Shown one piece after another: positions 27,352-36,558 of a DNA stretch of 64,000 nucleotides. The stretch covers positions 806,001-870,000 of the forward strand of contig CP129487.1 of the NCBI GenBank assembly GCA_030584025.1, in the 5' to 3' direction. The notes below the pieces were generated by a model. It was not told the origin of the DNA and searched no databases. It worked only from the letters and a program-made list of their open reading frames with translations. Position 1 is the first letter of the stretch, and each line of letters starts with the position of its first letter. The translations under genes and the position numbers were made by a program. The stretch comes from Cyclobacteriaceae bacterium (lineage in GTDB: Bacteria; Bacteroidota; Bacteroidia; Cytophagales; Cyclobacteriaceae).

Positions 27352-28025
27352 TGCTGATAGCTGCTTTCATATTGGGTTTTACCGGTAGCCTGCATTGCAT
27401 AGGCATGTGTGGCCCCATTGCCATGATGGTGGGCGGCAAGGCGCAACAGCATATATTGGTGTATCGGTTGTTGTACAATATGGGCAGAACGCTTACTTAC
27501 ATAGCGATGGGCGTTGTAGTGGGTTTATTAGGAAAAATAGTTCAGTGGGGCAGTGTGCAGGGCAAAATTTCCATTGGCATGGGCGTGCTGATTTTAGTAC
27601 TGCTTGCCATTCCTAGAGTACAGACATACTTTTTGCCTTCATTATCAAAAATCGTTTTGCATTTGAAGCAATCCTTCGGCAGGCAGCTTCAATCGAAAAA
27701 ATTTTCATCGGCTTTATTGACGGGAATATTTAACGGCTTTTTGCCTTGTGGGTTAGTATATGCTGCTCTGGCGATTGCCTTGGTGCAGGCTGATCTTTCT
27801 AGTAGTGCGTTGGCGATGGCCTTGTTTGGATTAGGTACCATTCCGGCCATGTTAGCGGCCAGCTATTCGTGGCAAGCCATTCGGAAATTCATTCCCTGGT
27901 CGTTTCAGCGCATTCAAACCATTATGCTGGTACTGGTGGCCGTGTTGATGATCTGGCGCGGTCTGTCATCCGAAACCCATTTGTTTCACAGTCATGGGCC
28001 GGATGTAATCTGCACACCTAATTAA
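27351..28025 (+). CDS. Sulfite exporter TauE/SafE family protein (cbb3-associated)
   Basis: About 224 residues from ATG at 27351 (an earlier in-frame ATG at 27300 lies inside ccoH and is less likely). Six membrane segments. The first carries GFTGSLHCIGMCGPIAMM, whose HCxGMCG motif is diagnostic and could bind copper. The family is regularly found in cbb3 and cytochrome c loci; a copper or sulfur transport role is inferred. The 3' end overlaps the convergent AraC gene by eight bases. Confidence 0.87.
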   Translation: MLIAAFILGFTGSLHCIGMCGPIAMMVGGKAQQHILVYRLLYNMGRTLTYIAMGVVVGLLGKIVQWGSVQGKISIGMGVLILVLLAIPRVQTYFLPSLSKIVLHLKQSFGRQLQSKKFSSALLTGIFNGFLPCGLVYAALAIALVQADLSSSALAMALFGLGTIPAMLAASYSWQAIRKFIPWSFQRIQTIMLVLVAVLMIWRGLSSETHLFHSHGPDVICTPN

Positions 28026-28902
28026 CTTTTTGCATTAAATATTTCTTAGGTGTTATTCCGAATTTCTTTCGGAAGGCGGCAATAAAATGACTCGGGTTGG
28101 TATACCCGATCTGAAAAGCCACTTCATTTACCTTGTATTTTCCTGAATCCAGCAACACCCGTGCATGATCAAGTTTGTGATCCAGCAGGTAACCATATAC
28201 CGTGTTGCCATAAATTTCCTTAAAGCCTGCCTTGAGTTGGTATTCATTAAGCGCAACGGTTTTAGCCAGCGTTTTCAGACTTGGCGGAGCGTCCATGTTT
28301 TTTAAAAGATACTCCTTGGCATTTTTGATTTTCCGAACGGTTTCTTCATCGTTCAGAAAAGGACAGGTTTCGGTGTTGGGTTTTTTCTCTGAGAAATAGA
28401 GGCTCAGCAATTCAAATACTTTTCCGTGGTAATATAATTCACGCGCACTTTCGCTTAACTGAATAGTAAACAATTGATTCAGCACCACAACCAGGGATGC
28501 CGGAATATCACGTTCATCATAAAACTTCCGGTTTACATTTTCAGCCCTTAAAAAAGGAAGGGGTTCGTGGGTAAAAAGTTCGTGTAAACTTTTTAATGGA
28601 ATAAAAAGGAAAACCATGCGAGTCCCAGGTGACAGGTAAAGGGTAAAGGGCACATCGCCTTCGGGGTTGTAGAAAAAGTAATTTTTTCCACGCTGGATTT
28701 CACGGCTGTAGTGCGGGCCAAAGGCGAACCGTGCTGTTCCGTCAAGGCAAAAGTAAAATTGGATGATGCTTTTATGCAGCGTGCCCTCCAATGCATACTC
28801 CTGCTCTTCTTTGTTTTGTGCCAGAATCAGCTTGATATCGTCTCGCCCGAACAGGTTAGTAAGCTGCCCGATATGGGTATTTTCGTTTGTAATGGTGCTC
28901 AT
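28018..28902 (-). CDS. AraC-family transcription regulator
   Basis: 294 residues. The N-terminal half is a sensor of unknown ligand (FCLDGTARFAFGPHYSREIQRGKNYFFYNPEGD). The C-terminal 100 residues hold two helix-turn-helix motifs (LAKTVALNEYQLKAGFKEIYG and VNEVAFQIGYTNPSHFIAAFRKKFG, ITPKKYL end). Bacteroidota and Proteobacteria often keep such regulators beside TonB receptors for haem or siderophores. It is divergent from the haem receptor, which is its probable target. A TGA-N6-TCA site lies 26 bp upstream of its start. Confidence 0.9.
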   Translation of the reverse strand: MSTITNENTHIGQLTNLFGRDDIKLILAQNKEEQEYALEGTLHKSIIQFYFCLDGTARFAFGPHYSREIQRGKNYFFYNPEGDVPFTLYLSPGTRMVFLFIPLKSLHELFTHEPLPFLRAENVNRKFYDERDIPASLVVVLNQLFTIQLSESARELYYHGKVFELLSLYFSEKKPNTETCPFLNDEETVRKIKNAKEYLLKNMDAPPSLKTLAKTVALNEYQLKAGFKEIYGNTVYGYLLDHKLDHARVLLDSGKYKVNEVAFQIGYTNPSHFIAAFRKKFGITPKKYLMQKVN

Positions 28903-28927
28903 TTAGTAAAGATATGCTTTTTAAAAA

Positions 28928-28992
28928 TGACAATTATCAGGGCCAAAATTGATGTTAAATACCAATTACAGGAGCAAAAATACCAAATTTTG
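28928..28992 (+). promoter_or_regulatory. Haem-receptor promoter region with TGA-N6-TCA site
   Basis: TGA-CAATTA-TCA (28928-28939) is 55 bp, centre to centre, upstream of AAATTTTG (28985-28992), a -7 box with one mismatch to TAnnTTTG. The same spacing is seen for ccoNO and usp. The site also lies just ahead of the divergent AraC gene and could repress it. Confidence 0.45.
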
Positions 28993-29098
28993 AATTCAAA
29001 TACCGATCAGAAGCTGCTATGTTACTATTTATACTTTTAAAGGCATTTTTTACTTGTCTCGCAGTTCATATTTGCGCGCACAAAATGGTTTGTGGCGT

Positions 29099-31336
29099 AT
29101 GAGAAGCATTTTTTTACTGACCTCTTTTTTTCTGCTGATAATTACGGTTGGCTTTGCCCAGGTTGAGGTAATTCTGAACGATAAAACCACAGGTAAGCCT
29201 ATAGAAGGTGCAGTTGTCTTTGTTTCGGTTAGAAACAGTGAGCCCTTTGGGCAGGGTATTACAGATGATGCGGGCAGATCAGTGATTAATCCGGCAAACT
29301 ATCCTGTACGGGTAAGCACCTCGCACATTAGTTACATCTCCACAACTAGAGATGTTACCGGACCTGGTAAAATAACTATATCATTGGAGCCGGGCGCCAC
29401 CGAACTGGCCGAGGTTGTGGTTACCGGTCAGTTTGAACCGCAGTCGGCACACCAATCTGTTTATCGCGTTCGAACCATTTCATCGGAGCGTATACAAGCT
29501 GTGGGATCCACCCGCTTGCAGGATGTACTGAATACAGAGTTGAACATTCGTTTTTCACAAGACCTTGCCTTGGGTGGATCCAACTTAACCATGCAGGGGT
29601 TGTCCGGTCAAAATGTAAAAGTATTGATTGATGGCGTGCCCCTGATTGGTCGGCAGGGCACAGGCAACGAAGTAAACATCAACCAAATTAATGTGAACAG
29701 CATTGAACGTGTTGAGATTGTTGAAGGTCCTATGTCTGTTGTTTATGGAGCCGATGCGTTAGCCGGAGTAATCAACATCATTACCAAAAAACCTGAAGAG
29801 GGAAAATGGAGTGCATCAGTTCGTTTGCATGAAGAAACAGTGGGTAAAGAATATGGATTTAAAACTGGCATCCACAATGAAAGTGTTTCCATCGGCTATT
29901 CACACGGAAAGATTTATGCCATGGGTGATTTTGCCCGGAACTACTTTGGTGGATGGCAGGGCAACGCGGCAGACCGAGACAAAGAATGGCATCCGAAAAC
30001 CCAATGGTTGGGCAGTACAACAGTTGGAGTAAGGAAAGATGACTTTGATGTGTACTACCGGCTCGATTACCTGAACGAAAACATCTACAACCCCGGTTTA
30101 TTCAGTGGCATTGAAGCACTCGATCAGCGGTACATCACCAATCGATTTATGCACCAGGTACAGGGAAATACAAAACTGGGTGAACGCTGGCGCTACAACG
30201 GAGCGCTCTCATTTTCTGATTACAGCCGAAAAGTTCAAACCACAACGGTAAACCGAAATACGGGTGAAGAATTCCTTGCCTTGGATCCTGACTTACAAGA
30301 TATCACCACCTTTAAAGGATTAACCGCACGCGGAACATTTCTCTTCAAGGCATCCGATCGGTTGTCGTTGCAATCGGGTTATGATATAAATACGGAAAGC
30401 GGTAGTGGAGGTAGACTAAAAGAGGGGGTATCTTCCATTGAGGATTACGCACTCTTTTTTTCTGCGGAGTTAAAGCCGGCAACATGGATTAGTGTAAGAC
30501 CGGGGGTACGGTTTGTTGAAAACACGGCCTATGCAGCACCACCTGCCATACCCTCCATAAACCTGAAAATGGAATGGGGTAACCGGAGTGAGCTCAGGTT
30601 GTCGTACGGGAGAGGTTTCCGTGCGCCATCTATCCGCGAGTTGTTTTTCAATTTCTTTGATGCCAGTCATTCCATTGAAGGAAATCCGGAATTGGAAGCT
30701 GAATTGTCGCATAGTTATAACGCGGCCTGGACAGTACGTTTAGTACAACAGGAGGGTGTTCAACTGAGCAGTACCGTAACGGGTTTTTACAACGATGTGG
30801 ACAACATGATTGGCTATGGAGTAAAGCCGGGCAATACCTCTATTACTACCTATATCAATGTTGACAAATTCCGATCGAAGGGATTAACCTGGGTAAATTC
30901 CTTAAAACACAAAAACCTGGATGTTACTGCCGGCTTCGGTTATACCGGAAGGTACAATGAGCTGGCTGCTGAGCAGGAGCAAGGCACTGGTTTTGTATGG
31001 GCTCCTGAACTGAATTCCTCTATTTCCTATTCACTTTCGCGTTTGCGTTCATCTGTTTCCATTTATTATAAGTATACCGGCAAAACACCATTCTACATTT
31101 TTGATGTGGATGGAACCGTTGGCCTGAATGAGGCAGAAGCGTTTCATTGGGCTGATATCAATCTGCAAAAAAATCTATTCAAAAGATTTACCGTCAATGG
31201 CGGAATACGAAATGCGTTTGACGTAACGCGCATTACCAACGCTGCTGCCAATGGCGGGCCGGTACATGGTGGCGGAACTTCTCAGCCCATTGGCTATGGC
31301 CGGTCTTATTACCTCGGAATCACCTACAAACTTTAA
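29099..31336 (+). CDS. TonB-dependent receptor, probably for haem
   Basis: About 745 residues; ATG at 29099 gives the signal MRSIFLLTSFFLLIITVGFA (Q). An earlier TTG at 29054 is unlikely. A carboxypeptidase-regulatory-like domain (about 22-100) precedes the plug (LTMQGLSGQNVKVLIDGVPL, VYGADALAGVINIITK) and the 22-stranded barrel, which ends SYYLGITYKL. FRAPSIREL and GNPELEAE are the receptor boxes also seen in HmuR-type haem receptors. The partner gene downstream encodes a HmuY-domain protein, which supports haem as the substrate. Confidence 0.88.
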   Translation: MRSIFLLTSFFLLIITVGFAQVEVILNDKTTGKPIEGAVVFVSVRNSEPFGQGITDDAGRSVINPANYPVRVSTSHISYISTTRDVTGPGKITISLEPGATELAEVVVTGQFEPQSAHQSVYRVRTISSERIQAVGSTRLQDVLNTELNIRFSQDLALGGSNLTMQGLSGQNVKVLIDGVPLIGRQGTGNEVNINQINVNSIERVEIVEGPMSVVYGADALAGVINIITKKPEEGKWSASVRLHEETVGKEYGFKTGIHNESVSIGYSHGKIYAMGDFARNYFGGWQGNAADRDKEWHPKTQWLGSTTVGVRKDDFDVYYRLDYLNENIYNPGLFSGIEALDQRYITNRFMHQVQGNTKLGERWRYNGALSFSDYSRKVQTTTVNRNTGEEFLALDPDLQDITTFKGLTARGTFLFKASDRLSLQSGYDINTESGSGGRLKEGVSSIEDYALFFSAELKPATWISVRPGVRFVENTAYAAPPAIPSINLKMEWGNRSELRLSYGRGFRAPSIRELFFNFFDASHSIEGNPELEAELSHSYNAAWTVRLVQQEGVQLSSTVTGFYNDVDNMIGYGVKPGNTSITTYINVDKFRSKGLTWVNSLKHKNLDVTAGFGYTGRYNELAAEQEQGTGFVWAPELNSSISYSLSRLRSSVSIYYKYTGKTPFYIFDVDGTVGLNEAEAFHWADINLQKNLFKRFTVNGGIRNAFDVTRITNAAANGGPVHGGGTSQPIGYGRSYYLGITYKL

Positions 31337-31371
31337 TTGAAAACATTTTTAAACTGAATAATTGATTGAAT

Positions 31372-32784
31372 ATGAAGAAGCGTAGATTTTTTTTACAAAT
31401 AGTTGCATTAAGTGTGTTGCTGACTTTCTTTTTCTCGTGTGAGGAAGATCCACAGTTACCAGATAATTTAGTTGCATTTGAATCGGCACAACTTGGGTTT
31501 ACTGCTGATGAGGGTGAGCTGAGCGTAAATATCAGTCTTTCCCGTGCAGCGGCCGATCAGGGAAGCATTACCGTAAATTTTGAAGCCAATGGAATTGAGT
31601 ATGGCAATGACTTCACCACCACTCCAGCGGCAACCGGTAATGCCCTCACGATACCTGTGGCAGCCGGGGCTTCACAGGTTTCCTTTACGGTATCAAAAGG
31701 TGAAAACGTTTTGTTGGATGGGGATGAATCCGTTACGTTTTCTATTAACAGTGTTGCCAATGGACTTGTAGTGGGTGAAACAACGCAATTGGTTTTGAGT
31801 TTTGCTGAGATATTGGCTGAACAAGCCATCATGAACATCAACGGTGGTGGGCCAACCTATCCAAACAAAGTGTTTATTGATTTAAGTGCCAACCGCCAGA
31901 CTGCGGTTGATCGTACATCGTGGGATTTAGGATTTTATATGGGAGATGATTTTAGGGTTATATTGAATTCATCCGTTACCATGATGGCGCGTGCCTTAGA
32001 TAAAACCGATTTGAACGCAGTCACCGCTGCGGATACCGTTGATTTGGATGATGTGATGATCGTGGGTGCAAATTCTTCCGTGGAGGCTATGGCGTGGATT
32101 GATGATCCGGCAGGGGATCTTACCAAAACGGCCATTGCTTCTGTTTCAGCAACAGCCGCTGAAAACAAAGTATACATTGTCAATCGTGGGGCTTCCAATC
32201 CGCCAAGCGATCCGTCTCAACCCATTCCTTCACGCGGCTGGAAAAAGATTCGCATCATTCGCAATGGAAATGGATACACCCTGCAACATGCAGATATTGC
32301 CGCCACTACTTTCCAGGAAATTCAAATAACCAAAGACAGTCAACTTAATTTCCAGTACATCAGTTTTGAAAATGGCGTGGTAACGGTTGAGCCGGCAAAA
32401 GAGCGCTGGGACATAGCATGGACTGGATTCACCAACTCAACCAATTTCGGTGGTGGTTTTATTCCATATTATTTTCAGGATATCATGCTGCAGAGCAGAA
32501 ATGGAGTTGAAACGGCTGAACTGTTAATTACCAATGCCGGCATTTATGAAGCATTTGGAGAAGCGAACTTAACAGGTGTTACCTGGTTAACTACGCAGAT
32601 TGGTATTGGAGCAAAATGGCGGTCAGGTGGTGGCCCGGGTTCGGCACCAGCAGTACGTTCCGATCGTTTTTACCTGGTAAAGGATGTGGATGGAAATATT
32701 TACAAGCTTCGTTTCACGGCATTAACACAAAACGGTGAGCGTGGCCGCCCACAGATTGAGTTTGCTTTGGTGAAGAAAGGCTAA
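31372..32784 (+). CDS. HmuY-family haem-binding lipoprotein with Calx-beta-like domain
   Basis: About 470 residues; ATG at 31372 (a TTG two codons earlier is possible). Lipobox FFSC. An N-terminal Calx-beta-like domain (about 30-140: LGFTADEGELSVNISLSRAA, LLDGDESVTFSINS) is followed by a HmuY domain that begins NKVFIDLSANRQTAVDRTSW and ends FRLRFTALTQNGERGRPQIEF-like. HmuY takes haem from host or environmental proteins and hands it to the TonB receptor. The fusion with a Calx-beta domain makes it larger than Porphyromonas HmuY (about 216 residues). Confidence 0.85.
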   Translation: MKKRRFFLQIVALSVLLTFFFSCEEDPQLPDNLVAFESAQLGFTADEGELSVNISLSRAAADQGSITVNFEANGIEYGNDFTTTPAATGNALTIPVAAGASQVSFTVSKGENVLLDGDESVTFSINSVANGLVVGETTQLVLSFAEILAEQAIMNINGGGPTYPNKVFIDLSANRQTAVDRTSWDLGFYMGDDFRVILNSSVTMMARALDKTDLNAVTAADTVDLDDVMIVGANSSVEAMAWIDDPAGDLTKTAIASVSATAAENKVYIVNRGASNPPSDPSQPIPSRGWKKIRIIRNGNGYTLQHADIAATTFQEIQITKDSQLNFQYISFENGVVTVEPAKERWDIAWTGFTNSTNFGGGFIPYYFQDIMLQSRNGVETAELLITNAGIYEAFGEANLTGVTWLTTQIGIGAKWRSGGGPGSAPAVRSDRFYLVKDVDGNIYKLRFTALTQNGERGRPQIEFALVKKG

Positions 32785-32800
32785 CATGTAGTGATCACGA

Positions 32801-32851
32801 CCTATCTCAAAATGCAGGAATATCAATCTGTGTTTTGAGGTAGGTTTTTTT
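32801..32851 (+). terminator. Intrinsic terminator of the haem operon
   Basis: CCTATCTCAAAA (32801-32812) pairs with TTTTGAGGTAGG (32833-32844), one G-U, followed by seven T. A well-formed plus-strand terminator. Confidence 0.9.
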
Positions 32852-32876
32852 ATATCAGTTTTATTTAAGAATCAGT

Positions 32877-33572
32877 ATGATTGAATATATACCTATTGTA
32901 ACCACACTTTTTTCAATTTATTTCCTGATTGTGATTTATAAACATTGGGAAGTGAAGCGCACAAAGTACTTGTTCTGGTGGACGCTCGGTGTGTTTACAT
33001 TTGGATTCGGTACAGCAACTGAAAGCATTAATGCGCTCTTTGGATGGAGCGAGTTAAATTTCAGGTTGTGGTATATCAGTGGTGCATTGTTGGGTGGATT
33101 TCCATTGGCACAAGGTTCGGTTTACCTGCTGATGTCGGAGCGATTCGCCAATCGTAGTGCGTGGGTTGTGTTGGGTATTGTGGCAATCGCTTCCTGTTGT
33201 GTGATGCTTTCGCCTATTCAATTACCAGCTGGATTTGATGGAACACTTGCTGGTAAAGTTTTGTCATGGCAATGGGTGCGCTATTTTTCACCCTTTATAA
33301 ATCTATACTCCTTTATTTTTCTTGTTGGTGGTGCATTTTATTCAGCGATACATTATGCGCGTCAGCCGGATAAGCAGAAGCGTTTTTTGGGAAACATTTT
33401 TATCGCAATAGGTGCTTTGCTTCCAGGTATCGGAGGTTCGTTTACGCGTGCAGGATACGTGAATGTGTTATTTGTTACCGAATTAATCGGCTTATTGCTG
33501 ATCTATGCAGGATACCAGGTAATCAAACGCGACAAATCAGTTTCGATTCACTCCGCTCAGGTAACGGCCTGA
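32877..33572 (+). CDS. Seven-segment membrane protein, unknown
   Basis: 231 residues with about seven hydrophobic helices and short loops (VIYKHWEVKRTKYLFWW, SERFANRSAW, RQPDKQKRFLGN). Resembles uncharacterised 7TM proteins; no motif identifies a transporter or sensor. It sits 25 bp after the haem-operon terminator and ends 11 bp from the convergent response regulator. Confidence 0.7.
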   Translation: MIEYIPIVTTLFSIYFLIVIYKHWEVKRTKYLFWWTLGVFTFGFGTATESINALFGWSELNFRLWYISGALLGGFPLAQGSVYLLMSERFANRSAWVVLGIVAIASCCVMLSPIQLPAGFDGTLAGKVLSWQWVRYFSPFINLYSFIFLVGGAFYSAIHYARQPDKQKRFLGNIFIAIGALLPGIGGSFTRAGYVNVLFVTELIGLLLIYAGYQVIKRDKSVSIHSAQVTA

Positions 33573-33583
33573 TCACGGCCTGA

Positions 33584-34645
33584 TCACCCTCTCGCCACAT
33601 TCCACTTCACTACCTGTTCGAGTTTGTGCGGATGCAGTACGTTAATTTTTCCACCATCGATGGAAATAATGCCCTCTTCGCGAAAATCTGACAACACGCG
33701 TATAACCGATTCAGAAGCCGTACCCACCATCTTGGCCAGGTCATCGCGTGAAATGGAAACCACATCTTTTTCTTTTAATGTATGAATTTTCAGTAGTGCT
33801 TCTGCGGTGCGCTGACGAACCGAGTTGTATGCCAGGTTGAGCAGTTGGGCTTCTTTCTCAGCAATTTTTTTACACAGCATGGAAACGAACGTCCGTGAAA
33901 TTTCCGGATGACCGTGCAGCAGGGTTAAGAAATCATGACGAGGTATAACCGTAAGCTCACTGTCTTCCAACGCCATGGCGGATTCACCGTAATTACTGTT
34001 TTCAAGAATGGCCTCGTACCCGAAAAAATCGCCCTCTTTATATAACGAGATGATCAGCTCTTTTCCATCAGCATTGGTACGGAAAGACTTTACATTACCA
34101 GATTTAACAAAATAGAGGTTGTTTGGAAGTTCACCCTCCATGTAAATGCCGGTTTTCTTTTTATAGGTTTTTACTTTTCGGTCTTTTGCCAAATCGTTGA
34201 GGTTGAGTACGCGTTGTGCATCTTCAATAAATTCATCAAGCCCCGAAGCATTAGCCGCGTATTGCTTTTTTAACAAGCTGATTTTATTTAAGCGCGCTTC
34301 AACCGCGTTTAGTAAATCGGTATCATCAAAGGGTTTGGTCAGGTAGTCATCCGCTCCAAGCGTCATGCCTTTTCGGATATCCGCTTTTTCAGTTTTCGCG
34401 GTAAGGAAGATGAATGGAATGCTTGCTGTTTCAGGTTTCTTACTCAGAATGTGCAGTACGCCATACCCATCCAGTTCGGGCATCATAATATCGCAGATGA
34501 TCAAATCGGGTTTTTCTTTGCTGGCAAGCTCAACTCCGATTTTTCCGTTCTCGGCTGTATGCACATCGTAGTTGGCGAGCGATAAAATTTCTGCCGTGTT
34601 TTCGCGCACATCCAGGTTGTCTTCAATCAATAATATCTTTTTCAT
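33584..34645 (-). CDS. Response regulator with Crp-type output (REC-Crp fusion)
   Basis: 353 residues. Receiver domain 1-120 with phosphoacceptor Asp52 in IICDIMMPELDGYG and TKPF; then a cyclic-nucleotide-type beta-roll (about 150-270, YMEGELPNNLYFVKSGNVKSF, GDFFGYEAILENSNYGESA) and a Crp winged helix (about 285-353). Recognition helix ASESVIRVLSDF keeps the Glu and Arg that read TGA half-sites. REC joined to a Crp module is unusual; most receivers carry other outputs. It overlaps the kinase gene by four bases, so the two form a system. Confidence 0.92.
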   Translation of the reverse strand: MKKILLIEDNLDVRENTAEILSLANYDVHTAENGKIGVELASKEKPDLIICDIMMPELDGYGVLHILSKKPETASIPFIFLTAKTEKADIRKGMTLGADDYLTKPFDDTDLLNAVEARLNKISLLKKQYAANASGLDEFIEDAQRVLNLNDLAKDRKVKTYKKKTGIYMEGELPNNLYFVKSGNVKSFRTNADGKELIISLYKEGDFFGYEAILENSNYGESAMALEDSELTVIPRHDFLTLLHGHPEISRTFVSMLCKKIAEKEAQLLNLAYNSVRQRTAEALLKIHTLKEKDVVSISRDDLAKMVGTASESVIRVLSDFREEGIISIDGGKINVLHPHKLEQVVKWNVARG

Positions 34646-35916
34646 GCAATGGGTAGTGTTATGGTAAAGGTGCTTCCTTTTCCTTCGTAACTTTCAAAAT
34701 CAATCTTTCCGTCCAGCAAATCTACGTATCGTTTTACAATGTTCAATCCCAGGCCGGTGCCTTGAATATTGGTGGCATTGGTTGCCCTGAAGAAACGCTC
34801 AAAAAGGTGCTTGATTTCGTGTTCTGGTATGCCAATTCCTTCATCCCGAATGGCAATTAGCAGGTCGTTCTTGCTTTCTTTACAGGTTATATAGATTGTC
34901 TTGTTTTTATCAGAGTACTTGCTGGCATTAGAAATCAGGTTGAATAAAATGTTGCGCATCACCCTGCGATCGAGGGGAATAGTTTTCTTCTTTAATGTGC
35001 AGGAGAGTTCAATGGTTTGACCATCTTTCAACAGCGGCCTGATCTCTTCATGAATTTCATTAAAAAACTCATCGACATTTACCTCTTCCCGTTCAATTTC
35101 AACACGGCCTTCTTCCAGTTTCCCCAGTGAAAGGAAGTCGTTCAAAATGGCGGTAAGGTGATTAACAGAGGATTTTATCCGTTGTATGTGCTTGTCAATT
35201 TTTTCAAGATCGCCCTTGTCTTTATACTGTTGCACCAACGAGGCCGAACTCATTACCGTACTTAAGGGTGTGCGGAATTCATGCGAAGCAATGGAAACGA
35301 ATTTTGTTTTCAGCTCATTCAGCTCCCGTTCTTTTGCCAACGCCTTTTTGGTTTCTTCTTCAGCTTTCTTTCGTTCGGCAATCTGCTCCTGCAAAAAGTT
35401 ATTAGCACGCTCAAGATCTTCCACTAATTTATTAAGCGCATCCGTTCGGGCTTGCACTTTCTTCTCCAACTCGGCTGCATACAGCAGTAATTGTTCCTCG
35501 CTTTGCTTCAGTGCTCCCTCAACTTTTTTTCGTTCGGTAATGTCAATCACAAAGGCCACTACCATAAACAGGTTGTTGATTTCCTTGTAACTGAGGCTGA
35601 CTTCCACCGGAAATTCATGCCCATCTTTTCGGATGGCCATCAAGTCGCGGCCAACACCCATGCGCCTGGGGGATGGATTTTTGTGGAATTGTTCGCGGTA
35701 GTTAACGTGTTTGGATTGAAACCGGTTAGGGAGAAGAATTTCGAGGGGTTTGCCCGTAAGTTCACCGGTTGAGTACCCAAACATCCGTTCCGATACGGGG
35801 TTGGCCAGTTGAATAATGCCTTTTTCGTCTACCATCAGGATGCCTTCGGCCGATCCCTGGAAAATTTCCCGAAAGGTTTCCGATGAGTTAAACGCTATTT
35901 CGAAGGTGTTTTGCAT
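34642..35916 (-). CDS. Cytosolic PAS histidine kinase, FixL-like PAS
   Basis: About 424 residues from ATG at 35916, which has GGAGGAG 10 bp upstream; an ATG at 35961 is possible but lacks this. PAS domain 15-128, coiled coil 135-205, HisKA with His212 in ASHEFRTPL, and HATPase with NLISNASKYSDKN, DEGIGIP and GTGLGLNIVKR. No membrane segment. Within the PAS, His70 (SKHVNY) and Arg90 (MGVGR) have the same 20-residue spacing as the haem-ligating His200 and O2-contacting Arg220 of Bradyrhizobium FixL. Many non-haem PAS domains share part of this pattern, so haem binding is a hypothesis. Confidence 0.9.
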   Translation of the reverse strand: MQNTFEIAFNSSETFREIFQGSAEGILMVDEKGIIQLANPVSERMFGYSTGELTGKPLEILLPNRFQSKHVNYREQFHKNPSPRRMGVGRDLMAIRKDGHEFPVEVSLSYKEINNLFMVVAFVIDITERKKVEGALKQSEEQLLLYAAELEKKVQARTDALNKLVEDLERANNFLQEQIAERKKAEEETKKALAKERELNELKTKFVSIASHEFRTPLSTVMSSASLVQQYKDKGDLEKIDKHIQRIKSSVNHLTAILNDFLSLGKLEEGRVEIEREEVNVDEFFNEIHEEIRPLLKDGQTIELSCTLKKKTIPLDRRVMRNILFNLISNASKYSDKNKTIYITCKESKNDLLIAIRDEGIGIPEHEIKHLFERFFRATNATNIQGTGLGLNIVKRYVDLLDGKIDFESYEGKGSTFTITLPIA

Positions 35917-35955
35917 GATTTTAAAACTCCTCCAAGATAATGAACCGCGCAAGTA

Positions 35956-36020
35956 TGACAAAAATCAGGTTGGAAATTGATGCATGTCGTGATGATCGGC
36001 TCAAAAACCACCTACGTTCG
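35956..36020 (+). promoter_or_regulatory. usp promoter with TGA-N6-TCA site (divergent with kinase)
   Basis: TGA-CAAAAA-TCA (35956-35967), identical in core and right arm (AGGTT) to the ccoNO site, is 55 bp, centre to centre, upstream of TACGTTCG (36013-36020), one mismatch from TAnnTTTG. The site is also 40 bp upstream of the kinase start, so feedback on the two-component genes is possible. Confidence 0.5.
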
Positions 36021-36051
36021 TAGCTGGAAACTTAGTCTCGATTAAAAAATT

Positions 36052-36486
36052 ATGAAGGCAATACTTTGTGCGATAGACCTGGATGGGGCCTCAGAGAGAG
36101 CCCTGCGCGCAGCATTGGAGTTGGCCGCTGAAAAGCAAACCAACCTGATTGTCTTGTATGCCTATCGTTTATTGGAACATAATGGCGAGGGGATTACCGA
36201 ATACAGAAAGAAAACGGAAGCGGCCGCCCGCGATGCTTTTGATGTGCTGTTGAAGAAAATCAGGGCGGATAAAGCCCATGTTCCGGTTGAGTTTATTACT
36301 GAAATTGGCTTTATGGCCGACCGGATAGATTATTATGCAAGAAGCCATAAAGTTTCGTGTGTGGTATTGGGTCAACAATTGGCCATTACCATGAATGAGC
36401 ACAAAGGACTTACTTTCAATCACTTTCTGAATGCCATCAAAATTCCGGTACTCATTGTTCCGGAGGCAGTTGTTGAAACTGTTTGA
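36052..36486 (+). CDS. Universal stress protein family, single domain
   Basis: 144 residues: ILCAIDLDGASERALRAALELAAEKQ, VLYAYRLLEH, and RSHKVSCVVLGQQ. The typical ATP-binding G-2x-G-9x-G(S/T) loop is weak here (GQQLAITMNEHKGLTFNHF), so it may not bind ATP. Likely induced at low oxygen together with the tandem-domain gene downstream. Confidence 0.85.
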   Translation: MKAILCAIDLDGASERALRAALELAAEKQTNLIVLYAYRLLEHNGEGITEYRKKTEAAARDAFDVLLKKIRADKAHVPVEFITEIGFMADRIDYYARSHKVSCVVLGQQLAITMNEHKGLTFNHFLNAIKIPVLIVPEAVVETV

Positions 36487-36558
36487 CGATTATTACGCAG
36501 GGTGCGTTTGTTTATACGATAAAAATTATAATTTTAGCAACTGCAAAAACCCACAGCT

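Noticed and set aside
36484..36536. A TGA-N6-TTA half-palindrome ahead of the tandem usp gene, 43 bp from TAATTTTA
   Set aside because: One arm mismatched and the spacing is neither 33 nor 55; it also overlaps the end of the preceding gene.
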